This document shows positions 33,984-42,765 of a DNA stretch of 64,000 nt, in pieces. The position numbers and the translations under genes were made by a program. The stretch comes from Sphingobacteriaceae bacterium (GTDB taxonomy: Bacteria > Bacteroidota > Bacteroidia > UBA7662). The notes under the pieces are model-generated. The model saw only the letters and a program-made list of their open reading frames with translations, did no database searches and was not told the origin of the DNA. The stretch spans positions 1 through 64,000 of the forward strand of contig JAUXNJ010000026.1 in assembly GCA_030682795.1 (NCBI GenBank), given 5' to 3'. The first letter of the stretch is position 1, and each line of letters opens with the position of its first letter.

Positions 33984-34553
33984 TTAGGCGTTGAGTCGTT
34001 TAGTAATCAAACCATCGATGATGGCAAAAAGTTGCCTCGGGTGATATTTGCGCCAGTGGAGCTCGTCGAGCTCGCCGCCGAAATTCACATAATAATCGAG
34101 GTTGGCGGTGCGCATTTCCTCCAGCACATGCTCGCGGAAGTTCACCGCGGCAATCCAGCCGGCTTCAATCTCCGAAAACCATTCTTCGTAATAGCAATCG
34201 TCGGAGGTGTGGAAATTGAGGATGTTTTCGCCAATGAGCACAAATTTATCGATGCCGTTGCTCAGGAGGATGTCGATGACCTCGGTTTTGAGCGTCATCA
34301 CATCGTTGCTGATGGCGTCGTTCCATTCGCCGATGAACTCGAGGATAGCGCACTGCCGGTGATAATCGACGTACAACAGCTTGGTGAACAGCGTTTCGGA
34401 GCCAAAAAACTCCCACTGGGGATGAATAAGATGGTCGTAAATGCTGTGCTCGTACTTAAACTGCGAATGTTCTTGTCCGTAAAAAGGCGATCGCTCGTCT
34501 TCCTCGGCGTTGTAATCGTCTTGCCACAAATAAAAAGGCTCAATGTTATGCAT
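33984..34553 (-). CDS. Conserved hypothetical protein, acidic, 189 aa
   Basis: No family recognised with certainty. Soluble, acidic and rich in aromatics (FYLWQDDYNAEEDERSPFYG at the start), no signal peptide or membrane helix. It resembles small cytoplasmic proteins seen only in Bacteroidota. Its start codon overlaps the end of murQ by 8 nt, and its stop abuts the ABC gene, so the trio is translated together. Confidence 0.8.
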   Translation of the reverse strand: MHNIEPFYLWQDDYNAEEDERSPFYGQEHSQFKYEHSIYDHLIHPQWEFFGSETLFTKLLYVDYHRQCAILEFIGEWNDAISNDVMTLKTEVIDILLSNGIDKFVLIGENILNFHTSDDCYYEEWFSEIEAGWIAAVNFREHVLEEMRTANLDYYVNFGGELDELHWRKYHPRQLFAIIDGLITKRLNA

Positions 34554-35379
34554 CGGGGTGTTGCTTTCGGTAGGCCTCGGCGGCGGCTTTTACTTGTTTG
34601 TGTTCGGCTAGCAGCGCAGCGGCGGTCTCGTAATTTAGCTGTAACTCTTCCATGAGCATGCGGGTTCCCCGATCTACCAATTTATGATTGCTGAGTTGCA
34701 TTTGTACCATTTTGCTGCCTTTTACATAGCCCAGCTTCACCATTACCGAGGTGCTGAGCATGTTGAGCACGAGTTTTTGGGCAGTGCCACTTTTCATGCG
34801 GGTGGAGCCGGTGACGACTTCGGGCCCTACGGCCACTTCCACCGGAAAATTGGCGGCAAGGGCAATGGGTGCACCGGGATTGCATACAATGCAGCCGGTG
34901 GCGATGCCCTGAGCTTTACAAGCCTCTAAAGCGCCCAATACATAAGGTGTGGTGCCGGAGGCGGCAATGCCTACAACCACGTCCTGCGCAGTCACCTGCC
35001 AAGCCTGCAAATCTTTCCAGCCTTGTGCGGTATCGTCCTCCGCAAATTCCACCGCCTTGCGAATGGCGGCATCTCCCCCGGCAATGAGGCCTATTACTTT
35101 GTCGAAAGGCACGCCGTAGGTAGGAGGACACTCGCTCGCATCCACAATGCCCAACCGGCCGCTGGTGCCGGCACCGAGGTAAAAAAGTCTGCCCCCCTGC
35201 TGCATCCGCTCCACCACCACCGCTACCAAGGCTTCTATTTGGGGGATGGCTTGAGCCACGGCCTGAGGCACGGTTTGATCGGCCTGGTTAATGGCTTCGA
35301 GCAATTGACGGATGCTGTAACTGTCGAGCTGCTCATGCGCCGACGGCTGCTCAGTGATGCGGGTGAATTGTTGCGACAA
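34546..35379 (-). CDS. murQ: N-acetylmuramic acid 6-phosphate etherase
   Basis: Cleaves the lactyl ether of MurNAc-6-phosphate to GlcNAc-6-phosphate and D-lactate in peptidoglycan recycling; cytosolic SIS-domain enzyme. The 277-residue sequence has the start ITEQPSAHEQLDSYSIRQLL, YLGAGTSGRLGIVDASECPPTYG, IAASGTTPYV and TGSTRMKSGTAQKLVLN, all diagnostic. It opens with TTG at 35377-35379; upstream in-frame codons contain no ATG or GTG before a stop, and homology starts exactly here. Heads the operon and is divergent from ctpA. Confidence 0.97.
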   Translation of the reverse strand: MSQQFTRITEQPSAHEQLDSYSIRQLLEAINQADQTVPQAVAQAIPQIEALVAVVVERMQQGGRLFYLGAGTSGRLGIVDASECPPTYGVPFDKVIGLIAGGDAAIRKAVEFAEDDTAQGWKDLQAWQVTAQDVVVGIAASGTTPYVLGALEACKAQGIATGCIVCNPGAPIALAANFPVEVAVGPEVVTGSTRMKSGTAQKLVLNMLSTSVMVKLGYVKGSKMVQMQLSNHKLVDRGTRMLMEELQLNYETAAALLAEHKQVKAAAEAYRKQHPDA

Positions 35380-35475
35380 GCGGATATGTTTAGGATGCGT
35401 TCGAAATTACTTGCAAATTTGCACAGCTTCTCGCAAGCATTCAAACTTATTTGGCCTCGCATCAGTTAAATCTCC

Positions 35476-37095
35476 ATGAATTCAGACTTCGAACCCGCTA
35501 AAAAGCGCCTCAGTATTTGGTTGCCCCTCCTTTTCGCCTTGGTTTTGGCGCTCGGCATGTTTTTGGGCAGCAAATTCCAATCCGTAGAAGTGGGCGGTCC
35601 GAACATTGTTTTGCGCAACAGCGGCGGCAAAATCGACCAGATTTTAAAGCTCGTGCAGAACCGCTATGTAGACACGGTAAATACCGAGGATTTGACCGAC
35701 AAAACCATCTCCCAGCTATTAACCCAGCTAGACCCCTACTCGGCCTACATTCCCGCTGCCAGCTATGAAGAAGTAAACCAGCCGCTGGAAGGCAATTTTG
35801 AAGGCATCGGCATTGAATTTTACAAGCTAAACGACACCATTTTGGTGGTGAGCGCGCTTTCGGGGGGACCGTCGGAGCAGGTGGGCATCCGGGGAGGCGA
35901 TAAGATTGTGACGGTAGACAGCGTGCCGGTAGCGGGACAAAACCTCAGCAACGAAGACATCATCAAAAAACTGCGGGGCAAAAAAGGCAGCAAAGTGGTG
36001 GTGGGCATCAAGCGCAACGGACAAAAAGAGCTCCTGAGCTTCACCATTACCCGCGACCGCATTCCGATTTACAGCGTAGATATTGCTTATATGGTAGCGC
36101 CAGAAGTGGGCTACATCAAAATCAACAAATTCAGCGCTACTACGGCCGAGGAATTCCGCCAGGCTTTTGCCAAGCTGCGCAGCAGCTCGCCTATCAAAGG
36201 CCTAGTGCTCGATTTGCGGGGCAATCCGGGCGGCTACCTCGATGCCGCCATCCGCCTCGCCGACGAGTTTTTGCCCAACGGCAAGCTCATTACCTATACC
36301 GAAGGGCGCACGCAGCCGCGGCGCGACTTCAGTTCGAGCAGCAGCGGCTTGTTTGAAACAGGTAAATTGGTGGTCTTGATAGACGAAGGCTCGGCTTCGG
36401 CCAGTGAAATTGTAAGTGGGGCCATTCAAGATTGGGACCGGGGCGAAGTGATTGGCCGCCGTTCGTTTGGTAAAGGCCTGGTGCAAGAGCAATTCGACAT
36501 GCGTGATGGTTCGGCGGTGCGGCTCACGGTATCGCGTTACTACACGCCATCGGGCCGCTCCATCCAAAAGCCGTACGAAGGCGGAAAGAGCAGCGACGAT
36601 TTTTTACAACGCTTAGAGCGTGGCGAACTGTTTAGCGCCGACAGCATTCAGCAAAACGACAGTTTGCAGTTCCGAACCGCCAGTGGCCGCATTGTGTTCG
36701 GCGGCGGTGGCATCATGCCCGACATTTTCGTGCCAGCCGACAGTAATAAATTCTCCGACTTTTTCAACGCCCTCAACAATACCGGCACGCTCATTCAATT
36801 TAGCTATGTGTATGCCGACCAGCAGCGCAGCAAGCTGGAGCGCTTCAAAACCGCAGATGCTTTTGTGAAAGGCTTTCAGGTAGACGCCCCCCTGGTGCAA
36901 GCCCTGCTCGATTTTGCGAAAAGCGAAGGCATTGAGGTCAAAGGCGATGCTTATAAAAAAGACCTCGATACCATTCGTTTATACCTCAAAGCGAATATTG
37001 GCCGGCAGTTGTTTAGCAACGAAGCCTTTTTTCCAGTGATGCAGCAGCGCGACAAAACCTTGAAGAAGGCTTTGGAGGTATTGCAGGCAGGTTAA
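35476..37095 (+). CDS. C-terminal processing peptidase, S41 family
   Basis: A 539-residue periplasmic protease anchored by one N-terminal helix (about 12-31). PDZ domain about 105-185 (GPSEQVGIRGGDKIVTVD), then the S41 core with GLVLDLRGNPGGYLDAAI, the catalytic Ser within EGSASASEI (304-311) and Lys333 in GRRSFGKGLVQEQ. The long C-terminal extension (380-539) is usual for Bacteroidota CtpA/Prc-type enzymes, which trim or degrade envelope proteins. Monocistronic; ends 76 bp before a bidirectional terminator. Confidence 0.94.
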   Translation: MNSDFEPAKKRLSIWLPLLFALVLALGMFLGSKFQSVEVGGPNIVLRNSGGKIDQILKLVQNRYVDTVNTEDLTDKTISQLLTQLDPYSAYIPAASYEEVNQPLEGNFEGIGIEFYKLNDTILVVSALSGGPSEQVGIRGGDKIVTVDSVPVAGQNLSNEDIIKKLRGKKGSKVVVGIKRNGQKELLSFTITRDRIPIYSVDIAYMVAPEVGYIKINKFSATTAEEFRQAFAKLRSSSPIKGLVLDLRGNPGGYLDAAIRLADEFLPNGKLITYTEGRTQPRRDFSSSSSGLFETGKLVVLIDEGSASASEIVSGAIQDWDRGEVIGRRSFGKGLVQEQFDMRDGSAVRLTVSRYYTPSGRSIQKPYEGGKSSDDFLQRLERGELFSADSIQQNDSLQFRTASGRIVFGGGGIMPDIFVPADSNKFSDFFNALNNTGTLIQFSYVYADQQRSKLERFKTADAFVKGFQVDAPLVQALLDFAKSEGIEVKGDAYKKDLDTIRLYLKANIGRQLFSNEAFFPVMQQRDKTLKKALEVLQAG

Positions 37096-37171
37096 AACTC
37101 CAATTCTAGAAAGAAATTGAGGGGCCACAAGCCCTTTTACGGCTTTCTTCTCTTAAAAGAAAGGACAAAAA

Positions 37172-37193
37172 AAAGCCCCGAAAATCGGGGCTT
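37172..37193. terminator. Bidirectional terminator between ctpA and the acidic lipoprotein gene
   Basis: AAAGCCCCGA-AA-TCGGGGCTTT hairpin with A-runs before and T-runs after, between convergent genes, so it can stop transcription on both strands. Confidence 0.88.
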
Positions 37194-37217
37194 TGCTTTT
37201 TGACTGAGCTGTTCAGA

Positions 37218-37397
37218 TTACTGAGCAACTTCTTCAGTAGCAGTTGAATCAGCAACAACTTCTTCAGTTACTACTTCTTCTTCAGCTACAACTTCTTCAG
37301 TGGTTGTTTCTTCAACAGCAGCTTCTTCAGTTGCGTTGTTACAAGCTACTACAAACAAGGTAGCGCTTACCATCAGGAGTGCGAATAATTTTTTCAT
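37218..37397 (-). CDS. Small, very acidic lipoprotein (59 aa)
   Basis: Encoded from ATG 37395-37397 to TAA 37218-37220. Lipoprotein signal (VVAC, Cys19) then a 40-residue tail made almost only of Glu, Thr, Val and Ala, with repeated TEE and EEV units and no Lys or Arg. Supported by a textbook promoter (TTTG-N19-TACCTTTG, 37420-37450) and a strong terminator 25 bp after the stop, so it is surely expressed despite its size. Probably anchored to a membrane with an extended, highly negative chain. Function unknown; it might be a cell-surface charge or spacer protein. Confidence 0.85.
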   Translation of the reverse strand: MKKLFALLMVSATLFVVACNNATEEAAVEETTTEEVVAEEEVVTEEVVADSTATEEVAQ

Positions 37398-37419
37398 GAG
37401 ATAGTGTTTTTTAACGATG

Positions 37420-37450
37420 CAAAGGTAAGCAGCTTTTTGATTCCTGCAAA
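37420..37450 (-). promoter_or_regulatory. Consensus promoter of the acidic lipoprotein
   Basis: On the minus strand, TTTG (37447-37450), 19-bp spacer, TACCTTTG (37420-37427): an ideal Bacteroidota promoter. The box ends 23 nt before the ATG. Confidence 0.8.
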
Positions 37451-37566
37451 TTTTATTTTCAATCTTGAAAAATAATTTTAGGCCCTCATTAATAAAGCTT
37501 TACAAACGAAAAAGCAACACTGTGCTGCTCATCCAAGCATTGTTCCCTCCAAAGAGGCACCTTTAT

Positions 37567-38871
37567 TTACTTCTCCCTAAAGAACAAATTGAATGGCACC
37601 CCTGTGAAATTGAATTTCTCACGAATTTGGTTTTCGAGGTAGCGCTTGTACGATTCGCGGATGTACTGCGGCAGATTGCAGAAAAATACGAATGTTGGGG
37701 GTACCTGTTTGAGCTGTGTAACGTATTTGATGCGGATGTATTTGCCCTTCCAAGCCGGTGGCGGGTAATTTTCGATGATTTCGAGCATTACTTCATTGAG
37801 CTTGTTGGTTTTAATGTGCTGCTGGCGCGCCTGGTATACGTCCATGGCAGTTTCAACGGCCTTTAAAATACGTTGTTTGTCGATGGCCGAGATAAATACG
37901 ATGGGCACATCGGTAAAAGGCGCAATGCGCTCCTTGATGGCCGCTTCGAACTTTTTGGTGCTGGTATGGTCTTTTTCAATCAAATCCCATTTGTTCACCA
38001 AAATCACGAGGCCTTTTTTATTCTTTTCGGCCAAATGGAAGATGCTCAGGTCTTGGGCCTGAATGCCTTCCTGGGCGTCGATCATGAGCATCACCACGTC
38101 ACAATCTTCAATGGTACGCACGGTACGGAGCACCGAGTAAAACTCAATGTCTTCGTGCACCTTGGCCTTGCGGCGCAAACCTGCGGTATCAATGAGCGTA
38201 AAATGGTGACCATAGCCTTTGTATTCGGTATGGATGGTGTCGCGGGTGGTGCCTGCGATAGGTGTTACGATGGTACGCTCATAGCCGAGCAGGGCATTGA
38301 GGAGGGTAGACTTGCCAACGTTAGGGCGACCTACGAGGGTTACCTTCGGCAGGCTGTCTTCAGCTTGCTGCTCTTGCTCCGGTAGGGCTTTCACCAATAC
38401 ATCGAGCAATTCTCCGGTACCGGTGCCCGTTTGAGAAGAGATGCTGTACACTTCGCCCAGACCAAAGCTGTAAAACTCGGCGGAAGCTGGTTCACGATCG
38501 CCGTAATCTACTTTGTTAGAAACCACAAGCACTGGCTTTTTGGTACGACGGAGTACGTCGGCCAGGGTAGCGTCGAGGTCGGTGATGCCGGTGGTTACAT
38601 CCACCATAAACAGCAGCACGTCGGCTTCTTCCACGGCAATGTGCACTTGGCGGCGGATGGCTTCTTCGAAGATGTCTTCCGAGCCCGACACATAGCCGCC
38701 CGTATCAATCACGGTGAACTCCTCGCCCACCCATTCGGCTTTGCCGTAGTGACGGTCGCGGGTTACGCCCGAAAAGTCGTCGACAATGGCCTTGCGACTC
38801 TCGGTGAGTCTGTTAAATAATGTCGATTTGCCCACATTGGGGCGGCCTACGATGGCAACAATCCGGCTCAT
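37567..38871 (-). CDS. der: GTPase Der (EngA)
   Basis: A 434-residue double GTPase needed for 50S ribosome assembly; cytosolic. Two G domains each have a P-loop ([11 protein letters not shown] at 8-18, [11 protein letters not shown] near 182), DTGGY/DTAGL G3 motifs and NKVD/NKWD G4 motifs, followed by a KH-like C-terminal domain ending [11 protein letters not shown]. Start codon overlaps the era stop by 4 nt (ATGA), so era-der form one operon. Confidence 0.97.
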   Translation of the reverse strand: MSRIVAIVGRPNVGKSTLFNRLTESRKAIVDDFSGVTRDRHYGKAEWVGEEFTVIDTGGYVSGSEDIFEEAIRRQVHIAVEEADVLLFMVDVTTGITDLDATLADVLRRTKKPVLVVSNKVDYGDREPASAEFYSFGLGEVYSISSQTGTGTGELLDVLVKALPEQEQQAEDSLPKVTLVGRPNVGKSTLLNALLGYERTIVTPIAGTTRDTIHTEYKGYGHHFTLIDTAGLRRKAKVHEDIEFYSVLRTVRTIEDCDVVMLMIDAQEGIQAQDLSIFHLAEKNKKGLVILVNKWDLIEKDHTSTKKFEAAIKERIAPFTDVPIVFISAIDKQRILKAVETAMDVYQARQQHIKTNKLNEVMLEIIENYPPPAWKGKYIRIKYVTQLKQVPPTFVFFCNLPQYIRESYKRYLENQIREKFNFTGVPFNLFFREK

Positions 38872-39755
38872 GATCCTAATTTATATCCAAAATATTTGAG
38901 GAGACGGTCATCGTTCCTCCAGTTGTCTTTCACTTTCACGAAGAGGCCGAGGTAGACTTTTTTGTCCCAGAACTTCTCCATATCTAAACGGGCAGCGGTG
39001 CCCACTTTTTTCAATTCTTTGCCTTGGTGGCCAATGAGGATGCCTTTTTGCGTGGCGCGCTCCACATAAATGGTGGCCTCGATGCGCAAAAGCTTGCCTT
39101 CATCTTTAAAAGCATCCACCCCTACTTCACTGGCGTAAGGAATTTCCTGCTTGTAGTTGAGGAAGATTTTTTCGCGGATGATTTCGGCGGCGAGGAAGCG
39201 TTCTGTTTTGTCGGTGAGCTCATCCGGACCGTAATACGCCTCTCCTTCGGGCAAAAGGGCCACGATGCGCTCCATTAAGAGGGAGGTGTTGAGGCCGTCT
39301 TCGGCGGAGATGGGAATGACTTCGGACTTTGGCGCCAGCACCTTCCAGCTTTCGATGAGGGCGGGCAACGACTCGTCGGTGAGTTGATCTACCTTATTAA
39401 GCACCACAATCAGCTTGCTTTCGGCTTGTAGGATTTCGGTGCGGTAGCTTTCCACGTCGGATGGGTCGGTAACGTCGATCATGTACAAGATCACGTCGGC
39501 ATCTTCGATGGCCATTTCCACGAAGCGCATCATGGCTTTGTGCAGGCCATATTTGGCTTCGAGGTAGCCGGGGGTATCGCTAAAAACGATTTGGTATTGG
39601 TCGGGCTCGGTTACGATGCCCAAAATGCGGTGGCGCGTGGTTTGCGCCTTGGGCGTAACAATCGAAAGTTTCTCGCCCACCAAGCGGTTCATCAAAGTGG
39701 ACTTACCGGCATTGGGTTTACCGAGTATGTTTACGAATCCGGCTTTGTGTGACAT
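38868..39755 (-). CDS. era: GTPase Era
   Basis: A 295-residue GTPase that binds 16S rRNA during 30S maturation; cytosolic and membrane-associated. P-loop GKPNAGKST (10-18), switch G3 DTPGY, G4 NKVD, and a C-terminal KH domain with [15 protein letters not shown]. The start at 39755 (MSHKAGFVN) was chosen over the in-frame ATG at 39809 as homology begins here. Confidence 0.96.
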   Translation of the reverse strand: MSHKAGFVNILGKPNAGKSTLMNRLVGEKLSIVTPKAQTTRHRILGIVTEPDQYQIVFSDTPGYLEAKYGLHKAMMRFVEMAIEDADVILYMIDVTDPSDVESYRTEILQAESKLIVVLNKVDQLTDESLPALIESWKVLAPKSEVIPISAEDGLNTSLLMERIVALLPEGEAYYGPDELTDKTERFLAAEIIREKIFLNYKQEIPYASEVGVDAFKDEGKLLRIEATIYVERATQKGILIGHQGKELKKVGTAARLDMEKFWDKKVYLGLFVKVKDNWRNDDRLLKYFGYKLGS

Positions 39756-39960
39756 GCTTGCAATAAAATTTGAAGCTGCAAAGAACGGAACTAATGCATT
39801 GCCATCCAATTAATAAGCCATTGTTAGGGCAACTAAAGTGGCTGAATGGAAGCCGACATGCTGGCTTTAGGATGGGTTTCGGGCAATTATTACCCCCGTA
39901 AGCCTTTAAAAAGGGCATTTTTGATGTTTTTGAAGCTTTTTGCTTTTTCCAGAAAATTTA

Positions 39961-39991
39961 TTTGGCATTTCTCACTTTTTATCTATCTTTG
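39961..39991 (+). promoter_or_regulatory. Consensus promoter of initiator tRNA gene
   Basis: TTTG at 39961-39964, exactly 19 bp, TATCTTTG at 39984-39991, then the tRNA 15 nt later. This is the best promoter in the window and calibrates the others. Confidence 0.85.
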
Positions 39992-40005
39992 CAGTCCGAT
40001 AACGA

Positions 40006-40078
<73 letters not shown>

Positions 40079-40084
40079 CAAGAG

Positions 40085-40112
40085 AAGCCTGAACGAAAGT
40101 TCAGGCTTTTTC
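40085..40112 (+). terminator. Terminator of the initiator tRNA
   Basis: AAGCCTGAAC-GAAA-GTTCAGGCTT, a 10-bp stem with GNRA loop, followed by TTTTC; starts 7 nt after the tRNA. Confidence 0.88.
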
Positions 40113-40117
40113 ATTTT

Positions 40118-40710
40118 TGCACCGGAGCCAAGCTCGCTTGAGCGACGGGGCGAAAATGAAAAAGCCCAGACTGCACAGCAGGCTGAAGGCTTCCTTGTAC
40201 AAGCTCCCCCATGTGGACGGGCGAGCGCAGCGAGCCAGTCCAGCCCCAGCGCTACGCTCGCTTGAGCGACGGGGCGAAAATGAAAAAGCCCAGCACGCGC
40301 AGCGGAAAAGATTTATGATTTGCGATTTTGATTTGCGATTACCGATTTGGCGAGCGGATTGCCATTTTCTGATTCCCGATTTAACTTACCTCCAGTATCC
40401 CAAAATCATAAATCATACTCAGAAATCAGAAATCTAAAATCATCCGGCGGCCTTGTACCAGCAACCCCCATGTGGACGGGCGAGCGCAGCGAGCCAGTCC
40501 AGTCCCCGCCTGAAGCTCGCTCGTAAGCGCCTGGAAAATGAAAAAAACCCAGACTGCGCAGCGGAAAAGATTTTTGATTTGCGATTTCGATTTGCGATTT
40601 CAGATTTGGATAGCGGATAAAAAATTTAAGAGTACTGATTTAATTAGCCTTCGATCAAGCTAAATCATAAATCAAACTCATAAATCCCAAATCCTGCCGC
40701 GGCCTTATTT
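40118..40710 (+). repeat. Degenerate repeat array related to the tRNA tail
   Basis: A 38-bp unit starting GCTCGCTTGAGCGACGGGG is present exactly at 40132-40169 and 40256-40293, with a decayed third copy from 40515. Between copies stand ATGTGGACGGGCGAGCGCAG blocks (from about 40210 and 40470) and, in units two and three, AT-rich ATTTGCGATTT blocks, so the two later units are each near 260 bp. AGTCCAGTCCCCGC (40496-40509) is identical to the end of the tRNA (40063-40076). No credible gene lies in 40079-40733. Confidence 0.75.
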
Positions 40711-40733
40711 CAGGCTTCGAACCTCGTCCTTCT

Positions 40734-41000
40734 CTACCTTCCTCTACCATTCCCTCTTCCCCTACCCCTACCATCTCTATGGTCGTGACGACGATGCGGT
40801 GCCGGTCTGCGATACTCTTGACGATAACGCGGTCTCGGACGGGGCTTGTACCAACCGTAGTGGTGGCCGCGATTCGACCGGAACTCGCGATCGTGACCAC
40901 GGCGGTCGAGCACCAAGCAAGAACTGCTGCCTAAGAGTAAGAAAATACAAATAAGCCAGAGCGATAAATGTCGCCAGTGGCTGTAGAAAAATGATTTCAT
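40734..41000 (-). CDS. Small Arg/His-rich lipoprotein
   Basis: An 88-residue protein: lipoprotein signal (GSSSC, Cys28) then a tail packed with Arg, His, Gly and Pro (RPRPRYRQEYRRPAPHRRH, then GRGRGRGNGRGR), strongly basic. No family recognised; similar low-complexity lipoproteins are common in Bacteroidota. It lies 12 bp after the AraC-type gene on the same strand and is probably the last gene of the stress operon. Confidence 0.65.
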   Translation of the reverse strand: MKSFFYSHWRHLSLWLICIFLLLGSSSCLVLDRRGHDREFRSNRGHHYGWYKPRPRPRYRQEYRRPAPHRRHDHRDGRGRGRGNGRGR

Positions 41001-41012
41001 GGGATGGTGGTG

Positions 41013-41576
41013 TTAAATGTCTTCCAACGCAATGCGCATGCGGTAGGCCTTCATTTGTTTGAAATAACTTGGCGTTAACCCGGTTACATCTTTGAATTGC
41101 CGCGACAAATGCCCAACACTGCTGTAGCGCAACATGCGGGCAATTTCCGACAAATTCATCTCGTCGTACAAAAGGTATTCTTTGGCCATTTCAATTTTTT
41201 GGGCGATGATGTATTGTCCTATGGTGATCCCCATAATGCGGGAAAAATTATTCGATAAATAGTTGTATTCATAATCGAGGGCCTGACTGAGGGCATCTGA
41301 GAAATTAAGATTACCCACGTCTTCTTTATTCCGTATGCTATCGATAACCGCAGTTTTTATTTTCTCAATGAGGATGGCCTTTTTATCGTCCATGAGTTCG
41401 AGTCCTGAGTTAAGTAAACTGCTAGTCAGCGACAAGCGATCAGCAGCGCTAAGGGGCTTACACAGCTTTACCATGCCTAATTCAATGGTTTCGTAGTCCA
41501 AATGCCGCTTATCCAATTCCTCCTTTACGCGCAATTTGCAGCGGAGACTCACCATATATTTGATGTATAACACCAT
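41013..41576 (-). CDS. AraC family transcriptional regulator
   Basis: A 187-residue cytosolic regulator. The C-terminal two-thirds is a double helix-turn-helix AraC domain (NLSEIARMLRYSSVGHLSRQ; LTPSYFKQMKAYR). The N-terminus, MVLYIKYMVSLRCKLRVKEEL then SGLELMDDKKAILIEKIK, matches a Bacteroidota group without a sugar-binding domain that resembles an HMA-like fold at the start. It ends the YtxH/holin cluster and could regulate it; no target site is recognised. Confidence 0.9.
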   Translation of the reverse strand: MVLYIKYMVSLRCKLRVKEELDKRHLDYETIELGMVKLCKPLSAADRLSLTSSLLNSGLELMDDKKAILIEKIKTAVIDSIRNKEDVGNLNFSDALSQALDYEYNYLSNNFSRIMGITIGQYIIAQKIEMAKEYLLYDEMNLSEIARMLRYSSVGHLSRQFKDVTGLTPSYFKQMKAYRMRIALEDI

Positions 41577-41686
41577 TGTTCTCTTCCTTTCTTTGGATAA
41601 AACCAGCGTTCAGCTGGCTGGGGATGAAATCGAAACCCAGTTAGGCTTCCATTTGAGTTATGCGCTTTTGTCTTGCTTGGGCAAGT

Positions 41687-41959
41687 CTAGGATGTGCTGC
41701 CTTTGGAGCCAGTCATTTTCCAAAGCTTCTGCAAGAGTGCTTTACCCATTTTAAAGGCCGCAAAGCGCAACGTAGAGGTAAAAAGCAGCTGTTGTAAAGG
41801 CTGAAACTGTACCAAGGCGCTTACTGAGTGGGTCAGGATGTTCTTCCATTGTAAACTCTGCAGGGCCGATTGACACAAAGCACCAAGCTCCAATTTTTGT
41901 GCATCCAAGGCTGTTTCTTGCTCCTGTATACGCTGTCTTAATTGTTGTTCTGGAGTCAT
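41687..41959 (-). CDS. Hypothetical protein of the YtxH/holin cluster
   Basis: A 90-residue protein with an N-terminal helix likely to coil (EQQLRQRIQEQETALDAQKLEL) and a later amphipathic stretch, no signal peptide. Unrecognised, but the position 4 nt after a membrane protein of the same operon and the Gln-rich helix suggest an envelope partner. Confidence 0.6.
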   Translation of the reverse strand: MTPEQQLRQRIQEQETALDAQKLELGALCQSALQSLQWKNILTHSVSALVQFQPLQQLLFTSTLRFAAFKMGKALLQKLWKMTGSKGSTS

Positions 41960-41963
41960 AGGG

Positions 41964-42311
41964 CTAGCTTTCGTGTAAACTTATTTTGATAAAAACGTTG
42001 CGCATTCGGCGCTTGAAGGCTCCTTTGAAAAAAAACAAAAACACGATCAAAAGCACCAAATAACAGCCTGCCAGTGCCATAAAACCCAGGTAAGTAGCGC
42101 CCAACAAAGCTCCAAGCCAAATGGCTCCGCCGATGTTTAACAGCATGAATACCAGGCTGAGCATCAAAAAAACAAAAATGCTCGTAATGAAGATCGAAAA
42201 TAACTCCGATAACTTCAAAACGAGCTTTAAACGTTGTAATTCTACCAAGGCACTAAGCTGCTTCAAAGCTGCTAGGCCTAGCTTCTCTAAGATGTTTACA
42301 ACATTTTCCAT
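41964..42311 (-). CDS. Phage holin-like / Holin-X family membrane protein
   Basis: A 115-residue membrane protein: amphipathic N-terminal helix (about 1-33), two long transmembrane helices (about 40-60 and 70-100) and a basic tail KGAFKRRMRN. This matches the Holin-X-like family seen in general-stress clusters and not lysis cassettes. ATG 42309-42311 was chosen; the TTG two codons earlier is in frame. No lysin or phage gene is near, so a lysis role is unlikely. Confidence 0.8.
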   Translation of the reverse strand: MENVVNILEKLGLAALKQLSALVELQRLKLVLKLSELFSIFITSIFVFLMLSLVFMLLNIGGAIWLGALLGATYLGFMALAGCYLVLLIVFLFFFKGAFKRRMRNVFIKISLHES

Positions 42312-42318
42312 GGGCAAA

Positions 42319-42570
42319 TCAGGCTTTAGTTTTGTCAGCTACAAAATCAGCAGCCTTTTCTTTTTGTGCCTGAAAGGTTGATTTTACCTCTTCAAACATA
42401 TCCTCAAACTTATCCTTAATGGCATGTGCCAGGTCATCAGATGAATTTGCAATGTTCTTGCGTGTTTTGCTGCCTTTGTGGGGTGCAAAGAGGATGCCCA
42501 ATACGCTACCGATGGCTGCGCCAACGAGCAAGGCACCAATTACTTTTCCTGTGGTGTGTGAATTTTCCAT
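42319..42570 (-). CDS. YtxH domain stress protein
   Basis: An 83-residue protein with one glycine-rich helix (VIGALLVGAAIGSVLGILFAPHKGSKTRKN), the YtxH signature, and a coiled, Lys-rich C-terminal part. YtxH-like proteins are general-stress proteins of unknown mechanism, bound to the inner membrane. Operon neighbours are lmo0937 and the holin-like protein. Confidence 0.88.
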   Translation of the reverse strand: MENSHTTGKVIGALLVGAAIGSVLGILFAPHKGSKTRKNIANSSDDLAHAIKDKFEDMFEEVKSTFQAQKEKAADFVADKTKA

Positions 42571-42593
42571 TGTTCTAAATTTTTAAGCGTGTA

Positions 42594-42749
42594 CTAATAA
42601 ACTTTTCTGCCTTGAATGATGCGAAGCAGGATCGCGATGATTGCCAGAATAAGCAATACGTGTATGATTGACCCAGCATTGTAACCCAGATAGCCAATGG
42701 CCCAAAGGATGATTAACACTACTGCAATCAGATAAATTAATCTGCCCAT
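42594..42749 (-). CDS. Small membrane protein, lmo0937 family (51 aa)
   Basis: ATG 42747-42749 to TAG 42594-42596 encodes two hydrophobic helices separated by a glycine-rich turn (MGRLIYLIAVVLIILWAIG, then GSIIHVLLILAIIAILLR), the lmo0937 pattern. Found in general-stress clusters of Bacteroidota and Firmicutes; function unknown. It is 16 nt after the porin stop, so co-transcribed. Confidence 0.85.
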   Translation of the reverse strand: MGRLIYLIAVVLIILWAIGYLGYNAGSIIHVLLILAIIAILLRIIQGRKVY

Positions 42750-42765
42750 GATTGCTTAGCTAGAT

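Noticed and set aside
40117-40437. Open frame of 106 codons in the repeat array
   Set aside because: Made of repeat units with no recognisable protein features.
41964-42311. Holin gene as sign of a prophage
   Set aside because: No endolysin, structural or integrase gene is near; the family also occurs in stress clusters with YtxH and lmo0937, as here.
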